Of a stretch of DNA of 64,000 nt, positions 44,775-53,348 are shown piece after piece. Under the pieces are notes generated by a model. That model was not told the origin of the DNA. It did no database searches and saw nothing but the letters and a program-made list of their open reading frames with translations. How positions within the stretch are numbered: position 1 is the stretch's first letter; the number at the start of each line of letters is the position of its first letter. Source of the DNA: Caldinitratiruptor microaerophilus (GTDB lineage: Bacteria > Bacillota > Sulfobacillia > Symbiobacteriales > ZC4RG38); contig NZ_AP025628.1 of assembly GCF_025999835.1 (NCBI RefSeq), forward strand, positions 682,001-746,000, in the 5' to 3' direction. Both the position numbers and the translations under genes were made by a program.

Positions 44775-46193
44775 ATGCGGGTGACGCGGTGGCTGCAGCG
44801 CACCGGTGTCCGGATCTGGTTCAGCGCGCAGATGGCGGGCCACGGCGTGCTCGCCAACCCCCTGCGCTCCGGGCTCACCGTGCTGGGGGTGGCGATCGGG
44901 GTCGCCTCGGTCGTGAGCCTCATGGCGATCGGCGAGGGGGCCCGGCGGGCCGTGGTCGAGCAGTTCCGCAGCCTCGGGGAGAACGTGATCGTGGTGCGGG
45001 CGGAGGACCCCTCGGCGGAGTTCGACCCGGACGAGGCCGGGGACCTGGTGGAGCGGGTCGGCGTGCTCACCCACGCCACCCCGGTGATCGAGGCTCAGGC
45101 CACGATGCGCTGGCGCCGCACCCGGGGCGTCGTGGGCGTGTTGGGGGTGAACGAGCAGTTCCCCATCATCCGCGACCACCCCCTGGCGGCGGGCCATTTC
45201 TTCACGAGTCTCCACGTGAAGCAGCGAGCCGCCGTGGCGGTCCTGGGCTACAACCTGGGCTCCGGGCTCATGGGCGGCCGCAGCCCCGTGGGGCAGGCGT
45301 TCACGCTCGGCGGGCGGACCTTTCGCGTGATCGGCGTGCTGGCGCCGAAGGGCGCGGGGCAGGCGGAGGGGATCGACGACAAGGTCGTGATCCCGTACAC
45401 GGCGGCGCAGCCGATCGCCGGGAAGGTGACGGCCTCCCAGATCTGGGCCAAGGCCCGGTCGGCCCGGGAGGCGGACCTCGCCGTCGTGCAGCTCGGCCGC
45501 ATCTTCCGGCGCCAGCTCGGGATGGACCCCGGGGCACCGACCCCTGCCGGCACGGACACGGCGGCCGGCCCGGCGGCGGCTCCCGGTCCCGGACCCGGAC
45601 CCGGAGGCCCGTTCTTCACCAGTCCCGGCGTGGGCGTCTTCCCGAGGGGGGCGTTCGGCTTCCGGGCGCCGCCGACGGGCAGCGCGGGCCCGCCCCGCCC
45701 GGGCGCGCCGGGGGCCGAGGGCGGGGAGGCGGGGCCGCTGCTGGGCGGGCGTGCCCTGATCACCGTCACGAACCTCAACCGGATGGTCCAGCAGGCCGAC
45801 AAGGCGAACCGCATCATGACCCTGCTCCTGGGCGGGATCGCGGCGGTCTCGCTCCTGGTGGGCGGCCTGGGAATCATGAACATCATGCTGGTCGCGGTGA
45901 CGGAGCGCACGGCCGAGATCGGCCTGCGCCGGGCCCTCGGCGCCACGCAGGGCGACCTGGTGGTCCAGTTCCTCCTGGAGGCGCTCTACCTGAGCGGGAT
46001 GGGTGCCCTCGCCGGCATCGCCGCCGGCGTCTGGGGCAGCCAGCTCTTCGCCCGGTACGGGCTCGAGACCGCGGTGAACCTGCAGGCGATCCGGACCGCG
46101 GTCATCGTGGCCCTGGGTTCCGGCCTGCTGTTCGGCGTGTACCCCGCGGTCTCCGCGTCGTCGCTGCCGCCCGTGGAGGCGCTGCGGCGGTGA
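44775..46193 (+). CDS. MacB-like ABC transporter permease
   Basis: This 472-residue protein has the MacB_PCD N-terminus (LANPLRSGLTVLGVAIGVASVVSLMAIGEGARRAV), a large extracytoplasmic domain, and three C-terminal FtsX-type helices (TLLLGGIAAVSLLVGGLGIMNIMLVAVTERTAEIGLRRALGAT). In the extracellular part there is a Pro/Gly-rich insert (roughly residues 255-320). It exports peptides, lipids or antibiotics with the ATPase and adaptor in the same operon. ATG 44775 follows GAGGGGGCGAG. Ends at 46193 before a convergent gene. Confidence 0.93.
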   Translation: MRVTRWLQRTGVRIWFSAQMAGHGVLANPLRSGLTVLGVAIGVASVVSLMAIGEGARRAVVEQFRSLGENVIVVRAEDPSAEFDPDEAGDLVERVGVLTHATPVIEAQATMRWRRTRGVVGVLGVNEQFPIIRDHPLAAGHFFTSLHVKQRAAVAVLGYNLGSGLMGGRSPVGQAFTLGGRTFRVIGVLAPKGAGQAEGIDDKVVIPYTAAQPIAGKVTASQIWAKARSAREADLAVVQLGRIFRRQLGMDPGAPTPAGTDTAAGPAAAPGPGPGPGGPFFTSPGVGVFPRGAFGFRAPPTGSAGPPRPGAPGAEGGEAGPLLGGRALITVTNLNRMVQQADKANRIMTLLLGGIAAVSLLVGGLGIMNIMLVAVTERTAEIGLRRALGATQGDLVVQFLLEALYLSGMGALAGIAAGVWGSQLFARYGLETAVNLQAIRTAVIVALGSGLLFGVYPAVSASSLPPVEALRR

Positions 46194-46268
46194 CGGGGCC
46201 GGGGACGCCCGTCCTGCCCGTGTTCCGCCTGGAGCTACCGCCTGGGCGCTGGGCTAGTAGTGCCAGCC

Positions 46269-46286
46269 CACCAGGTTCACCTGGTG
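46269..46286. repeat. 18-bp near-palindrome between convergent genes
   Basis: CACCAGGT-TC-ACCTGGTG is a symmetric 18-mer lying 76 bases after the permease stop and 40 before the LOG gene end. With a 2-base centre it is poorly suited to a hairpin but well suited to a dimer-binding site. Confidence 0.5.
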
Positions 46287-46325
46287 CGCGGCCCAGATGA
46301 AGCCTGCGGCCGCTCGTCCGCGGGC

Positions 46326-46919
46326 TCATCGTGTGCCGGCCGCCGGCACGTCGCCCTGCACGGTGTCCCAGGGGGGACCGCCGGCAGGGCCGGCGGCGGG
46401 CGCCGCTCCGGCCAGCTCCAGGGCCAGCCGCACCGCCTCCTCCGGGTCGGAGGCGAACCGGATGGCCACGAGGCGGCGGTGGTCGAGGTACTTCCCCTCG
46501 ATGAGGACCGGCTGCAGGCGGTCTGCCCATCCCCCGCTGCCCCGCACGGCCACGATGGGCTTTCGGTATAGGTACGCGTTGGAGATCTCGCCCAGCGTGC
46601 CGTTGCCACCGCCCACCGCCACGACGGCGTCGGCGGTGTGGATGAGGACCTGGCTGCGGCCTTCCATCGTCAGTCCGGTCGTGATGGGGATGTCGACGTA
46701 CGGATTGGCCTGGCCGAGGTCGTCCCCGGGGAGAATGCCCACGGTCACGCCGCCTGCCTCCCGGGCCCCCTGGGAAGCCGCGGCCATCACCCCGTCACGG
46801 CCGCCCGTGAAGAGGATGGCGCCGGCCGCCGCGACGGCCGCGCCCACGCGGCGGGCCAGTTCGCGCAGCTTGGGCCCGATCTCCCCGGACTGGCCGATCA
46901 CGGCGATGCGAAGCGGCAC
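46326..46919 (-). CDS. LOG/TIGR00725-family nucleotide-binding protein
   Basis: This 197-residue Rossmann-like SLOG protein starts at GTG 46919 after AGGAGG. It begins PLRIAVIGQSGEIGPKL and carries AILFTGGRDGVMAAASQGAREAGG and VVAVGGGNGTLGEISNAYLYRKPIVA. The usual PGGxGTxxE motif is present as GGGNGTLGE. Such proteins are cytokinin-nucleotide phosphoribohydrolases (LOG) or related nucleotide-sugar handling proteins. The role in this organism is unknown; the gene stands alone. Confidence 0.88.
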   Translation of the reverse strand: MPLRIAVIGQSGEIGPKLRELARRVGAAVAAAGAILFTGGRDGVMAAASQGAREAGGVTVGILPGDDLGQANPYVDIPITTGLTMEGRSQVLIHTADAVVAVGGGNGTLGEISNAYLYRKPIVAVRGSGGWADRLQPVLIEGKYLDHRRLVAIRFASDPEEAVRLALELAGAAPAAGPAGGPPWDTVQGDVPAAGTR

Positions 46920-47083
46920 CGGTGTTCCTCCTTCCGTGCTCCGGGGGGTGGATTCGCCGGCCCCGCAGCGATTCCTCCGTCGCGCTGCCCTGGCAGGAAC
47001 TGGCGGTCTTTCGGGGAATTCCAGGCGGTACTCAGCGCGGCCAGGTGCTGGGGCGAATAGGGTCGGCCCGTCCACCCGCCCGG

Positions 47084-47105
47084 GCCGGGCTCTCCGGAGC
47101 CCGGC
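47084..47105. repeat. 9-bp hairpin in acoA upstream region
   Basis: GCCGGGCTC (47084-47092) pairs with GAGCCCGGC (47097-47105) around TCCG. It lies midway in the 407-base gap between the LOG gene start and acoA and may be a terminator remnant or a binding site. No gene was found in 46920-47326. Confidence 0.4.
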
Positions 47106-47238
47106 TCGGGCGTTTCGCGGGTGCGGCCCGGACCCGGGCTCCACGACTGGCGTGGGCGCGGATCGCTGCCCGGGGACGGGGCGGGGCGATGGGACGGGTT
47201 TTCCGGGCCACCTCAGGGACAGAGGCCGCACACTGACC

Positions 47239-47267
47239 TTGACGGACTCGCCAAAATGAACGATACT
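47239..47267 (+). promoter_or_regulatory. Promoter of the acetoin-dehydrogenase-like operon
   Basis: TTGACG (47239-47244) and GATACT (47262-47267) are separated by exactly 17 bases, in an AT-richer patch. Start of transcription would be near 47275, about 50 bases before the GTG of acoA. Confidence 0.6.
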
Positions 47268-47326
47268 TTTCCGGGTACTCTGCTTGGTACGAAGACACTG
47301 CACAAGACAAGCAGGAGGTGGTCCGC

Positions 47327-48295
47327 GTGGAGATCGGCAGGGAGGAACTGCTCTGGCTCTACGAGCGGATGCGGAAGATCCGCGAGTTCGAACTGGCCAC
47401 GCGGGAGCAGTTCGCGCAGGGCAAGCTGCCGGGTTTCGTCCACCTGTACGCCGGCGAGGAGGCGGTGGCGGTGGGCGTGTGTGCGCACCTCACGGACCGC
47501 GACTACATCACGAGCACCCACCGCGGGCACGGGCACTGCATCGCCAAGGGCTGTGACGTGAAGGGGATGATGGCGGAGCTCTTCGGCAAGGCCACCGGGC
47601 TCTGCAAGGGCAAGGGCGGCTCCATGCACATCGCCGACGTCGACCGCGGGATGCTCGGTGCCAACGGCATCGTCGGCGGCGGGTTCGGCATGGCCACCGG
47701 GGCGGCCCTGAGCGCCAAGCTGCGCGGCACCGGTGGCGTGGCGGTCTGCTTCTTCGGGGACGGCGGCGCGCAGCAGGGAGCCTTCCACGAGGCCCTGAAC
47801 CTGGCGGCGATCTGGAAGCTCCCCGTGGTGTTCGTCTGCGAGAACAACATGTATGCCGAATCGACGCCCGTCTGGTACCACAGCTCGGTCCAGAACATCG
47901 CCGACCGGGCGGCGGGCTACAGCATCCCCGGCCTGGTGGTGGACGGTCAGGACGTCTTTGCCGTCTTCGAGGCAGCGGGCGAGGCGATCCGCCGCGCTCG
48001 CGCCGGCGAGGGGCCGGCGCTCATCGAGGCCAAGACGTACCGCCACTTCGGCCACTTCGAGGGCGACCTGCAGACCTACAAGCGCAAGGAGGACCTTGAG
48101 CTATACACCGGTGAGCGCGACCCGATCCAGGTCTTCCGGCGGACCGTGCTGGGCCGCGAGCTGTTGACCGAGGACGACCTCGCCCGCATCGACGCCGCCG
48201 TGAAGGCCGAGATCCAGGAGGCGCTGCGGTTCGCGCTGGAGAGCCCGTATCCCGATCCCTCCGAGGTGACGACCGACGTCTACGTGAACCCGTGA
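47327..48295 (+). CDS. acoA: Acetoin/2-oxo acid dehydrogenase E1 component alpha subunit
   Basis: This 322-residue protein starts at GTG 47327, six bases after AGGAGGTG; the in-frame GTG at 47318 overlaps the ribosome site. Features are YERMRKIREFELATREQFAQGKLPGFVHLYAGEEAVAVG, THRGHGHCIAKG, the GKATGLCKGKGGSMHIAD stretch typical of AcoA-type and Gram-negative PDH E1, and the thiamine motif FFGDGGAQQGAFHEA...ENN. It cleaves acetoin or a 2-oxo acid. The cluster with AcoX (52240) favours acetoin. Confidence 0.85.
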   Translation: MEIGREELLWLYERMRKIREFELATREQFAQGKLPGFVHLYAGEEAVAVGVCAHLTDRDYITSTHRGHGHCIAKGCDVKGMMAELFGKATGLCKGKGGSMHIADVDRGMLGANGIVGGGFGMATGAALSAKLRGTGGVAVCFFGDGGAQQGAFHEALNLAAIWKLPVVFVCENNMYAESTPVWYHSSVQNIADRAAGYSIPGLVVDGQDVFAVFEAAGEAIRRARAGEGPALIEAKTYRHFGHFEGDLQTYKRKEDLELYTGERDPIQVFRRTVLGRELLTEDDLARIDAAVKAEIQEALRFALESPYPDPSEVTTDVYVNP

Positions 48296-48350
48296 CAGCG
48301 ACCCCATCGCGGTCAGGGGCGAGTCTGCCACCCGAGAGGAGGACCGTGAG

Positions 48351-49382
48351 ATGGTCACGGAGGTAAGGTCCCGGGAACTGACCTTCGCACAGGCGATCAA
48401 CGAGGCGCTCCGCCTGGAGATGCGCCGGGATCCCGCTGTCATCCTGATGGGCGAGGACGTGGCCGGGGGCGCGGCGGTCGACCACCTGGAGGGCACCGGC
48501 GCCTGGGGTGGTCCCCTCGGGGTCACCAGGGGCCTCGTGGAGGAGTTCGGCCGGGAGCGCGTCCGGGACACGCCGATCTCCGAGACCGCGTTCATCGGCG
48601 CCGCGGTGGGTGCGGCCGCCACGGGCCTGCGCCCCGTCGCCGAGCTCATGTTCATCAGCTTCATCGGCGTGGCCTTCGACCAGCTGCTCAACCAGGCCAG
48701 CAAGCTCCGCTACATGTTCGGCGGGAAGGCGAGGGTGCCGATGACCATCCGCACGCTCATCGGCGCCGGCTTCCGGGCGGCGGCCCAGCACAGCATGGCG
48801 ATCTACTCCGTGTTCGCCCACATCCCGGGCCTCAAGGTCGTCGTCCCCTCCGACCCGGCCGACGCCAAGGGCCTCCTCGCCGCCAGCATCCGGGACGACG
48901 ACCCCGTCGTCTTCTGCGAGCACATCGCGCTGTACAACGAGAAGGGCAACGTGCCGGAGGGCGAGTACGTCGTGCCGCTGGGCCGGGCGGCGGTGAAGCG
49001 CCCCGGTTCGGACGTGACGGTGGTCGCCATCGGCCGCATGGTGCGCCACGCCCTGGAGGCGGCCAGGGCGCTGGAGCGGGAGGGGGTCGAGGTCGAGGTG
49101 GTCGACCCGCGCACCCTCCACCCGCTCGACGAGGACACCATCCTCGAGTCCGTCCGCAGGACCGGCCGGCTCGTGGTGGTGGACGAGGCGAACCCGCGGG
49201 CCAGCATGGCGGCGGACATCACCGCCACGGTGAGCACGAAGGGCTTCGATTTCCTCGACGCCCCGCCGGTGATGGTGACCGCACCGCACGCCCCGGTTCC
49301 GTTCAGCCCCGTCCTGGAGGACGCGTACATCCCCTCGCCGGCGCGGATCCAGTCGGCCGTCCGGCAGGTCCTCGGCCGGTGA
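48351..49382 (+). CDS. acoB: Acetoin/2-oxo acid dehydrogenase E1 component beta subunit
   Basis: This 343-residue protein starts at ATG 48351 with AGAGGAGG upstream. It contains LTFAQAINEALRLEMRRDPAVILMGEDVAGG, RVRDTPISETAFIGAAVGAAATGLRPVAELMF, and VVDPRTLHPLDEDTILESVRRTGRLVVVDEAN. With AcoA it forms the TPP-dependent E1 heterotetramer, and it feeds the E2 encoded next. The 55-base gap to acoA is the longest inside the operon. Confidence 0.85.
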   Translation: MVTEVRSRELTFAQAINEALRLEMRRDPAVILMGEDVAGGAAVDHLEGTGAWGGPLGVTRGLVEEFGRERVRDTPISETAFIGAAVGAAATGLRPVAELMFISFIGVAFDQLLNQASKLRYMFGGKARVPMTIRTLIGAGFRAAAQHSMAIYSVFAHIPGLKVVVPSDPADAKGLLAASIRDDDPVVFCEHIALYNEKGNVPEGEYVVPLGRAAVKRPGSDVTVVAIGRMVRHALEAARALEREGVEVEVVDPRTLHPLDEDTILESVRRTGRLVVVDEANPRASMAADITATVSTKGFDFLDAPPVMVTAPHAPVPFSPVLEDAYIPSPARIQSAVRQVLGR

Positions 49383-49392
49383 GGTGGGCAGA

Positions 49393-50610
49393 GTGGCCGT
49401 TGCCGTCGTCGTGCCCAAGATGGGTCTCAAGATGGAGAGCGCCACGCTGGTCCGCTGGCTCCGGGCGGAAGGGGAGCGGGTGGAGGCGGGGGAGGCGGTC
49501 GCCGAGATCGAGACGGACAAGGTCACGGCCCAGGTGACCGCCCCGGTCTCGGGCTTGCTCACCGGCCTCCGGGCCCAACCCGGGGACACCCTGCCCGTGG
49601 GGGCGGTGCTGGCCTACGTGGGCACCGGCCCCGAGGACCGCCCGGAGCCGTCGCCGGGACCGGTCGCCGCCGAGGTCGCGGCCGCCGCTCCTCCCGTGCC
49701 GTCGATGGCCGGTGCGGGGGCGCCCACCGCCGCGGAGGCCCAGGCGCCCGGCCGCCTGAGCCCGGCCGCCCGCCGGCTCGCCCAGGAGCTGGGCGTGGAC
49801 CCGGACGAGATCGCCCGGGCCCACCCGGGCGTCCGGGTGACCCGGGAGGACGTCGAGCGCTGGGCGGCGGCCCGCCGGCCGGCGTCCCCCGTGTCCGGAG
49901 AGGCGACGCCGGCGGTGCGGCGGGTCCCGGCCAGCTTCATGCGCCGCACCATCGCCCGTCGCATGGTGGAGAGCCTGCGGGAAGCGGCGCAGCTCACCCT
50001 CTCGGCGGAGGTCGACGTCACCGAGCTGGTGCGGGTTCGGGAGGACCTCGCCCCGCGGCTCGAGAGGCGCTACGGCGTCCGCCCCACGTACACGGACTTC
50101 CTCGTGCGGGCGATGGCCCTGGCCGTGGCGTCCGTGCCCCAGGTGAACGCCCGCTGGGACGGGGATGCCGTGATCCTGCTCCCCGAGGTGAACGTGGGCG
50201 TGGCCGTCGCCCTCGAGGACGGGCTCATCGTCCCCGTCGTCCAGGGCGCCGACCGGCTCTCGCTCATCGAGATCAGCCGGCGCGTCCGCGACCTTGCCGA
50301 ACGGGCCCGCACGGGGGCTCTCCTGCCCGGCGAGGCGTCGGGGGCGACGATCACCCTGACGAACCTCGGCGCGGAGGGGGTTGACGTCTTCACGCCGATC
50401 CTCAACCCTCCGGAGGTGGCGATCCTGGGCGCGGGGCGCATCCGCTCGGTCCCTGTCCTGGCCGACGGGCGGCTCGAGGCGCGGCAGGTGATGACGCTGA
50501 GCCTGACGATCGACCACCGGGTGGTCGACGGCGCCCCCGGTGCCCGCTACCTGCGCCGCGTCGGCGAACTCCTGGCCGACCCCCTGGTGCTCCTGGCGGG
50601 CGGGGCCTGA
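49393..50610 (+). CDS. acoC: Dihydrolipoamide acetyltransferase (E2) of the acetoin-type complex
   Basis: This 405-residue E2 starts at GTG 49393 with GAGGTGG upstream. It has one lipoyl domain (VVVPKMGLKMESATLVRWL, lipoylated Lys in EIETDKVTAQVTAP), a linker, an E3-binding domain (RLSPAARRLAQELGVDPDEIARAHPGVRVTREDVERW) and the catalytic domain ending in LTIDHRVVDGAPGARYL. No E3 gene follows; the pdhD product (15200-16606) could serve both complexes, which is inference. The E3-binding domain confirms it needs one. Confidence 0.9.
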   Translation: MAVAVVVPKMGLKMESATLVRWLRAEGERVEAGEAVAEIETDKVTAQVTAPVSGLLTGLRAQPGDTLPVGAVLAYVGTGPEDRPEPSPGPVAAEVAAAAPPVPSMAGAGAPTAAEAQAPGRLSPAARRLAQELGVDPDEIARAHPGVRVTREDVERWAAARRPASPVSGEATPAVRRVPASFMRRTIARRMVESLREAAQLTLSAEVDVTELVRVREDLAPRLERRYGVRPTYTDFLVRAMALAVASVPQVNARWDGDAVILLPEVNVGVAVALEDGLIVPVVQGADRLSLIEISRRVRDLAERARTGALLPGEASGATITLTNLGAEGVDVFTPILNPPEVAILGAGRIRSVPVLADGRLEARQVMTLSLTIDHRVVDGAPGARYLRRVGELLADPLVLLAGGA

Positions 50611-50846
50611 GGCAGAAGCGGGCGGACGCCGGCCCGCCGAACCGAAGCCGCCGTCGCCGGTCGCACGTTCAAGGAAGCCCTCTTGGGCAGGGCGCTCGTG
50701 TGCCTCCCCGGCGACCTGGTCAATGCCCTGGCGGCCTCCGGCGCGGCGGTGGCGGTCCGGCACCGGTATCCTGCCAGGCGGGCATCGGATCAGACGGCCT
50801 GACCGACGGCGCGCCACACGGGCCACAGGGGAAACGGCCCTGGCCG

Positions 50847-50869
50847 TGGAAGTTCCATGTTCCATGGAA
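50847..50869 (+). promoter_or_regulatory. Cluster of TGGAA/TTCCA half-sites over the MFS gene start
   Basis: Four five-base half-sites occur in a row: TGGAA (50847), TTCCA (50853), TTCCA (50860) and TGGAA (50865). The last pair is the palindrome TTCCATGGAA, which contains the predicted ATG at 50864. It may bind a regulator or merely be a repetitive leader. Confidence 0.35.
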
Positions 50870-52183
50870 GTGGACACACGGCCGGGGCGCTCCGCGCGCC
50901 CCCACCCGCCCTACCGCACCGTGATCACGGCGACCCTGATGGGGTTCGCCCTCCTCGGCGACTCCATGCTGTACGCCGTGCTGCCGGCTCGCGCTCCGGA
51001 GGCGGGCGTCACCGCCGTTCAGGTGGGGATCCTCCTCAGCGTGAACCGGTGGGTCCGGCTCGTCACGAACAGTCTGGCGGGTCGAACCGGCGAGCGGGTG
51101 GGTTGGTCGTGGGCCTTTGTGGCCGCCTTGTGGCTCGGCGCCGCGACGACGGCCGTCTACGGCCTGGCCTCGTCGTTCTGGCTCCTGCTCGCCGCCCGCC
51201 TCGCGTGGGGCCTGTCGTGGTCGTTCCAGCGCCTGGCCGCTTTCGGCGCCATCATCGCCGACAGCAGCCCGGCTGACCGCGGTCGCCTCGCCGGGCTCGC
51301 CAACGGCGTGTTCCGGCTGGGCAGCCTCGTGGGTGCGCTGGCCGGCGGGCTCCTGACCGATGCCGTGGGATTCCGGCCCACACTGTGGCTGTTCGCCGGG
51401 ATCTCCGGGGCCGGGGCCCTGGCGGCGACCTGGGGGGCTCTCCGCCGTCCCGACCTGAGCCCCCCGCACCGGCTGAACGGCCCTGCGGCCCCGCCGGCCC
51501 GCCGGGTCGGGGGCCCGACCGCCCCTGCGGGGGACGGCCCGCCACCGGTTCGCCGCGCCGCCCTCTACCTTGGCGCCTTCGCCACGCAGCTCGTCGTCAG
51601 CGGCCTGGTGACGGCGACCATGGGCCTCCTCGTCGTCCGCCGCCTCGGGACCATGGTGAACCTGCCGGGCTTCGTCCTGGGGGCCGCCTCGTTCAGCGGC
51701 GTGATGCTCACCGCGAGGTGGCTTGTCGACCTGGCCCTGGGAGCGCCGCTGGGCGCGCTCTCCGACCGGATGGGGCGCGACCGCACCCTGGCGGCGGCCG
51801 TCGGGCTCTGCATCGTCGGTCTCCTCGCCCTCAGCGTAGCCCGGAGCGCCGGGGCAGTTGCGGGCGGGGCGGCCCTGGTGTGGCTCACCGGCACCACGCT
51901 GGCGGCCACGCTGGACGCCCGCGCGGCGGAATGGGCCGGTAGCCGTCCGGAACGGACCCTGGCCCGCTACACCACCGCGGCCGACACGGGCGCCGCGCTC
52001 GGCCCGCTTCTCGGAACCCTCCTGGCCGAGCGATGGGACCTCGCCGTGGCGTACCGGGCGGCAGCCGGAATCCTGACGGCGTTCTGGCTGGTCCACGCCG
52101 CAGCGGCGTTCCGACGCAGCCGGGACGGATCGACTCCGCCTCCGGTCCGCCCCGATCCGCTCGCGCCACCGTCCGGGCCCTGA
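50864..52183 (+). CDS. Major facilitator superfamily transporter
   Basis: This protein has about 439 residues and 12 predicted helices. The 6+6 halves are split by a long Pro-rich loop (near residues 200-225). Typical MFS stretches are AGRTGERVGWSWAFVAALWLG (loop 2-3), GAIIADSSPADRGRLAGLANGVFRLGSLVGALAGGLL and GAPLGALSDRMGRDRTLAAA. ATG 50864 (MEVDTRPGRSARPHPPYR) is the first start with credible context, but its ribosome site is weak. It lies between acoC and acoX and may import acetoin or a related small substrate, or export by-products. Confidence 0.85.
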   Translation: MEVDTRPGRSARPHPPYRTVITATLMGFALLGDSMLYAVLPARAPEAGVTAVQVGILLSVNRWVRLVTNSLAGRTGERVGWSWAFVAALWLGAATTAVYGLASSFWLLLAARLAWGLSWSFQRLAAFGAIIADSSPADRGRLAGLANGVFRLGSLVGALAGGLLTDAVGFRPTLWLFAGISGAGALAATWGALRRPDLSPPHRLNGPAAPPARRVGGPTAPAGDGPPPVRRAALYLGAFATQLVVSGLVTATMGLLVVRRLGTMVNLPGFVLGAASFSGVMLTARWLVDLALGAPLGALSDRMGRDRTLAAAVGLCIVGLLALSVARSAGAVAGGAALVWLTGTTLAATLDARAAEWAGSRPERTLARYTTAADTGAALGPLLGTLLAERWDLAVAYRAAAGILTAFWLVHAAAAFRRSRDGSTPPPVRPDPLAPPSGP

Positions 52184-52239
52184 GAGTTCGCCACCAGCAG
52201 GGACGGCGCAGGTTGCGGGCGAACCCCTTATGGCCGGGG

Positions 52240-53244
52240 GTGGGGGACCTGCGCGCGGTGGGGATCATCGCCAACCCGGCGGCAGGGAAGGATATTCGCC
52301 GGTTGGTGGCGCACGCGTCGGTTTTCGACAACGCCGAGAAGGTGAACATCGTCCGGCGGGTCCTGTTCGGTCTCGAGGCGGTCGGCGTGGAGCGGGTCAT
52401 CATCATGCCCGACTCGTACGGGATTGGCCTGCGGGCGCTGGACGGGATCCGTCTCTCGATCGACGCGTCGGTTCTGGACATGCCGCTGACCGCATCGCAG
52501 GAGGACTCGACCCGGGCTGCGGCGGTCATGGCCGGCCGGGGCGTGGGGGCGATCGTCGTCCTCGGGGGTGACGGCACGAACCGGGCCGTGGCGCGGGCGA
52601 GCGGCGACGTCCCCCTGGTCCCCGTCTCGACCGGCACCAACAACGCGTTCCCGGAGATGGTGGAGGGAACGGTCGCTGGGATGGCGGCGGGGCTGGTGGC
52701 CCGGGGCGTGGTCCGCGCGGCCGTCCGCCGCGTCCCCTGCCTCGAGGTGCTGCGGGGCGGCGAACCGGTGGACATCGCGCTGGTCGATGCCGTGGTCTAT
52801 GACGAGCTGTTCACCGGGGCGCGGGCGATCTGGGACGCAGGGAAGATCCGGCGCGTCTTCCTGGCGCGCACGCGGGTGGATGCCACCGGCATGGCGGCGC
52901 TCGGCGCCTATCTCGGGCACCGCTGCCCGGGCGACGGGCAGGCAGGGGCGATGATCACGATCGGCGAGGGCCGTGGGAGGGTCCTGGTCCCCATCGCCCC
53001 CGGCATGGTGCGCTGGCTCCCCGTCGCCGCCTGCGAGGCGCTCGCCCCGGGCCGGCGTGTGCCGGTGGCGGATCGGCCGGCGGTCATCGCCCTCGACGGG
53101 GAGCGGGAGGTCGAAGTGCGGCCGGGGGACGGGACCGAGATCCGTCTGAGCCCGCACGGCCCCCGGGTGGTGCGCATCCGGGACGCTCTGGCCGAGGCCG
53201 CGCAGCAGGGGTTCTTCGTCGACTCGAGCAGCCTTGACGGCTGA
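52240..53244 (+). CDS. acoX: AcoX-type ATP-NAD-kinase-like protein
   Basis: This protein has about 334 residues. It begins LRAVGIIANPAAGKDIRRLVAHASVFDNAEKVNIVRRV and has the kinase-like motif VVLGGDGTNRAVARA and the VPVSTGTNNAFPEMVEGT pattern of AcoX. AcoX genes accompany acetoin dehydrogenase genes in many bacteria, but the function is unproven; the fold is that of NAD kinase. GTG 52240 is chosen; TTG 52213 or GTG 52258 are possible and no ribosome site stands out. It supports naming the 47327-50610 genes as acetoin-type. Confidence 0.85.
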   Translation: MGDLRAVGIIANPAAGKDIRRLVAHASVFDNAEKVNIVRRVLFGLEAVGVERVIIMPDSYGIGLRALDGIRLSIDASVLDMPLTASQEDSTRAAAVMAGRGVGAIVVLGGDGTNRAVARASGDVPLVPVSTGTNNAFPEMVEGTVAGMAAGLVARGVVRAAVRRVPCLEVLRGGEPVDIALVDAVVYDELFTGARAIWDAGKIRRVFLARTRVDATGMAALGAYLGHRCPGDGQAGAMITIGEGRGRVLVPIAPGMVRWLPVAACEALAPGRRVPVADRPAVIALDGEREVEVRPGDGTEIRLSPHGPRVVRIRDALAEAAQQGFFVDSSSLDG

Positions 53245-53348
53245 TCGGCTTCACCGGATCGGTTCAACGTCTGTTATACGGGGCGCGCGGGTCCCCGCGC
53301 ATCCCCGTCCCCGACGATCCTCGCGTACCCGACGATGGGGTGACGGCA

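Noticed and set aside
50611-50802. In-frame continuation of 63 codons after the acoC stop codon
   Set aside because: The reading looks somewhat protein-like, but acoC already ends at its expected C-terminus and no start or recoding signal was seen, so read-through was not claimed.
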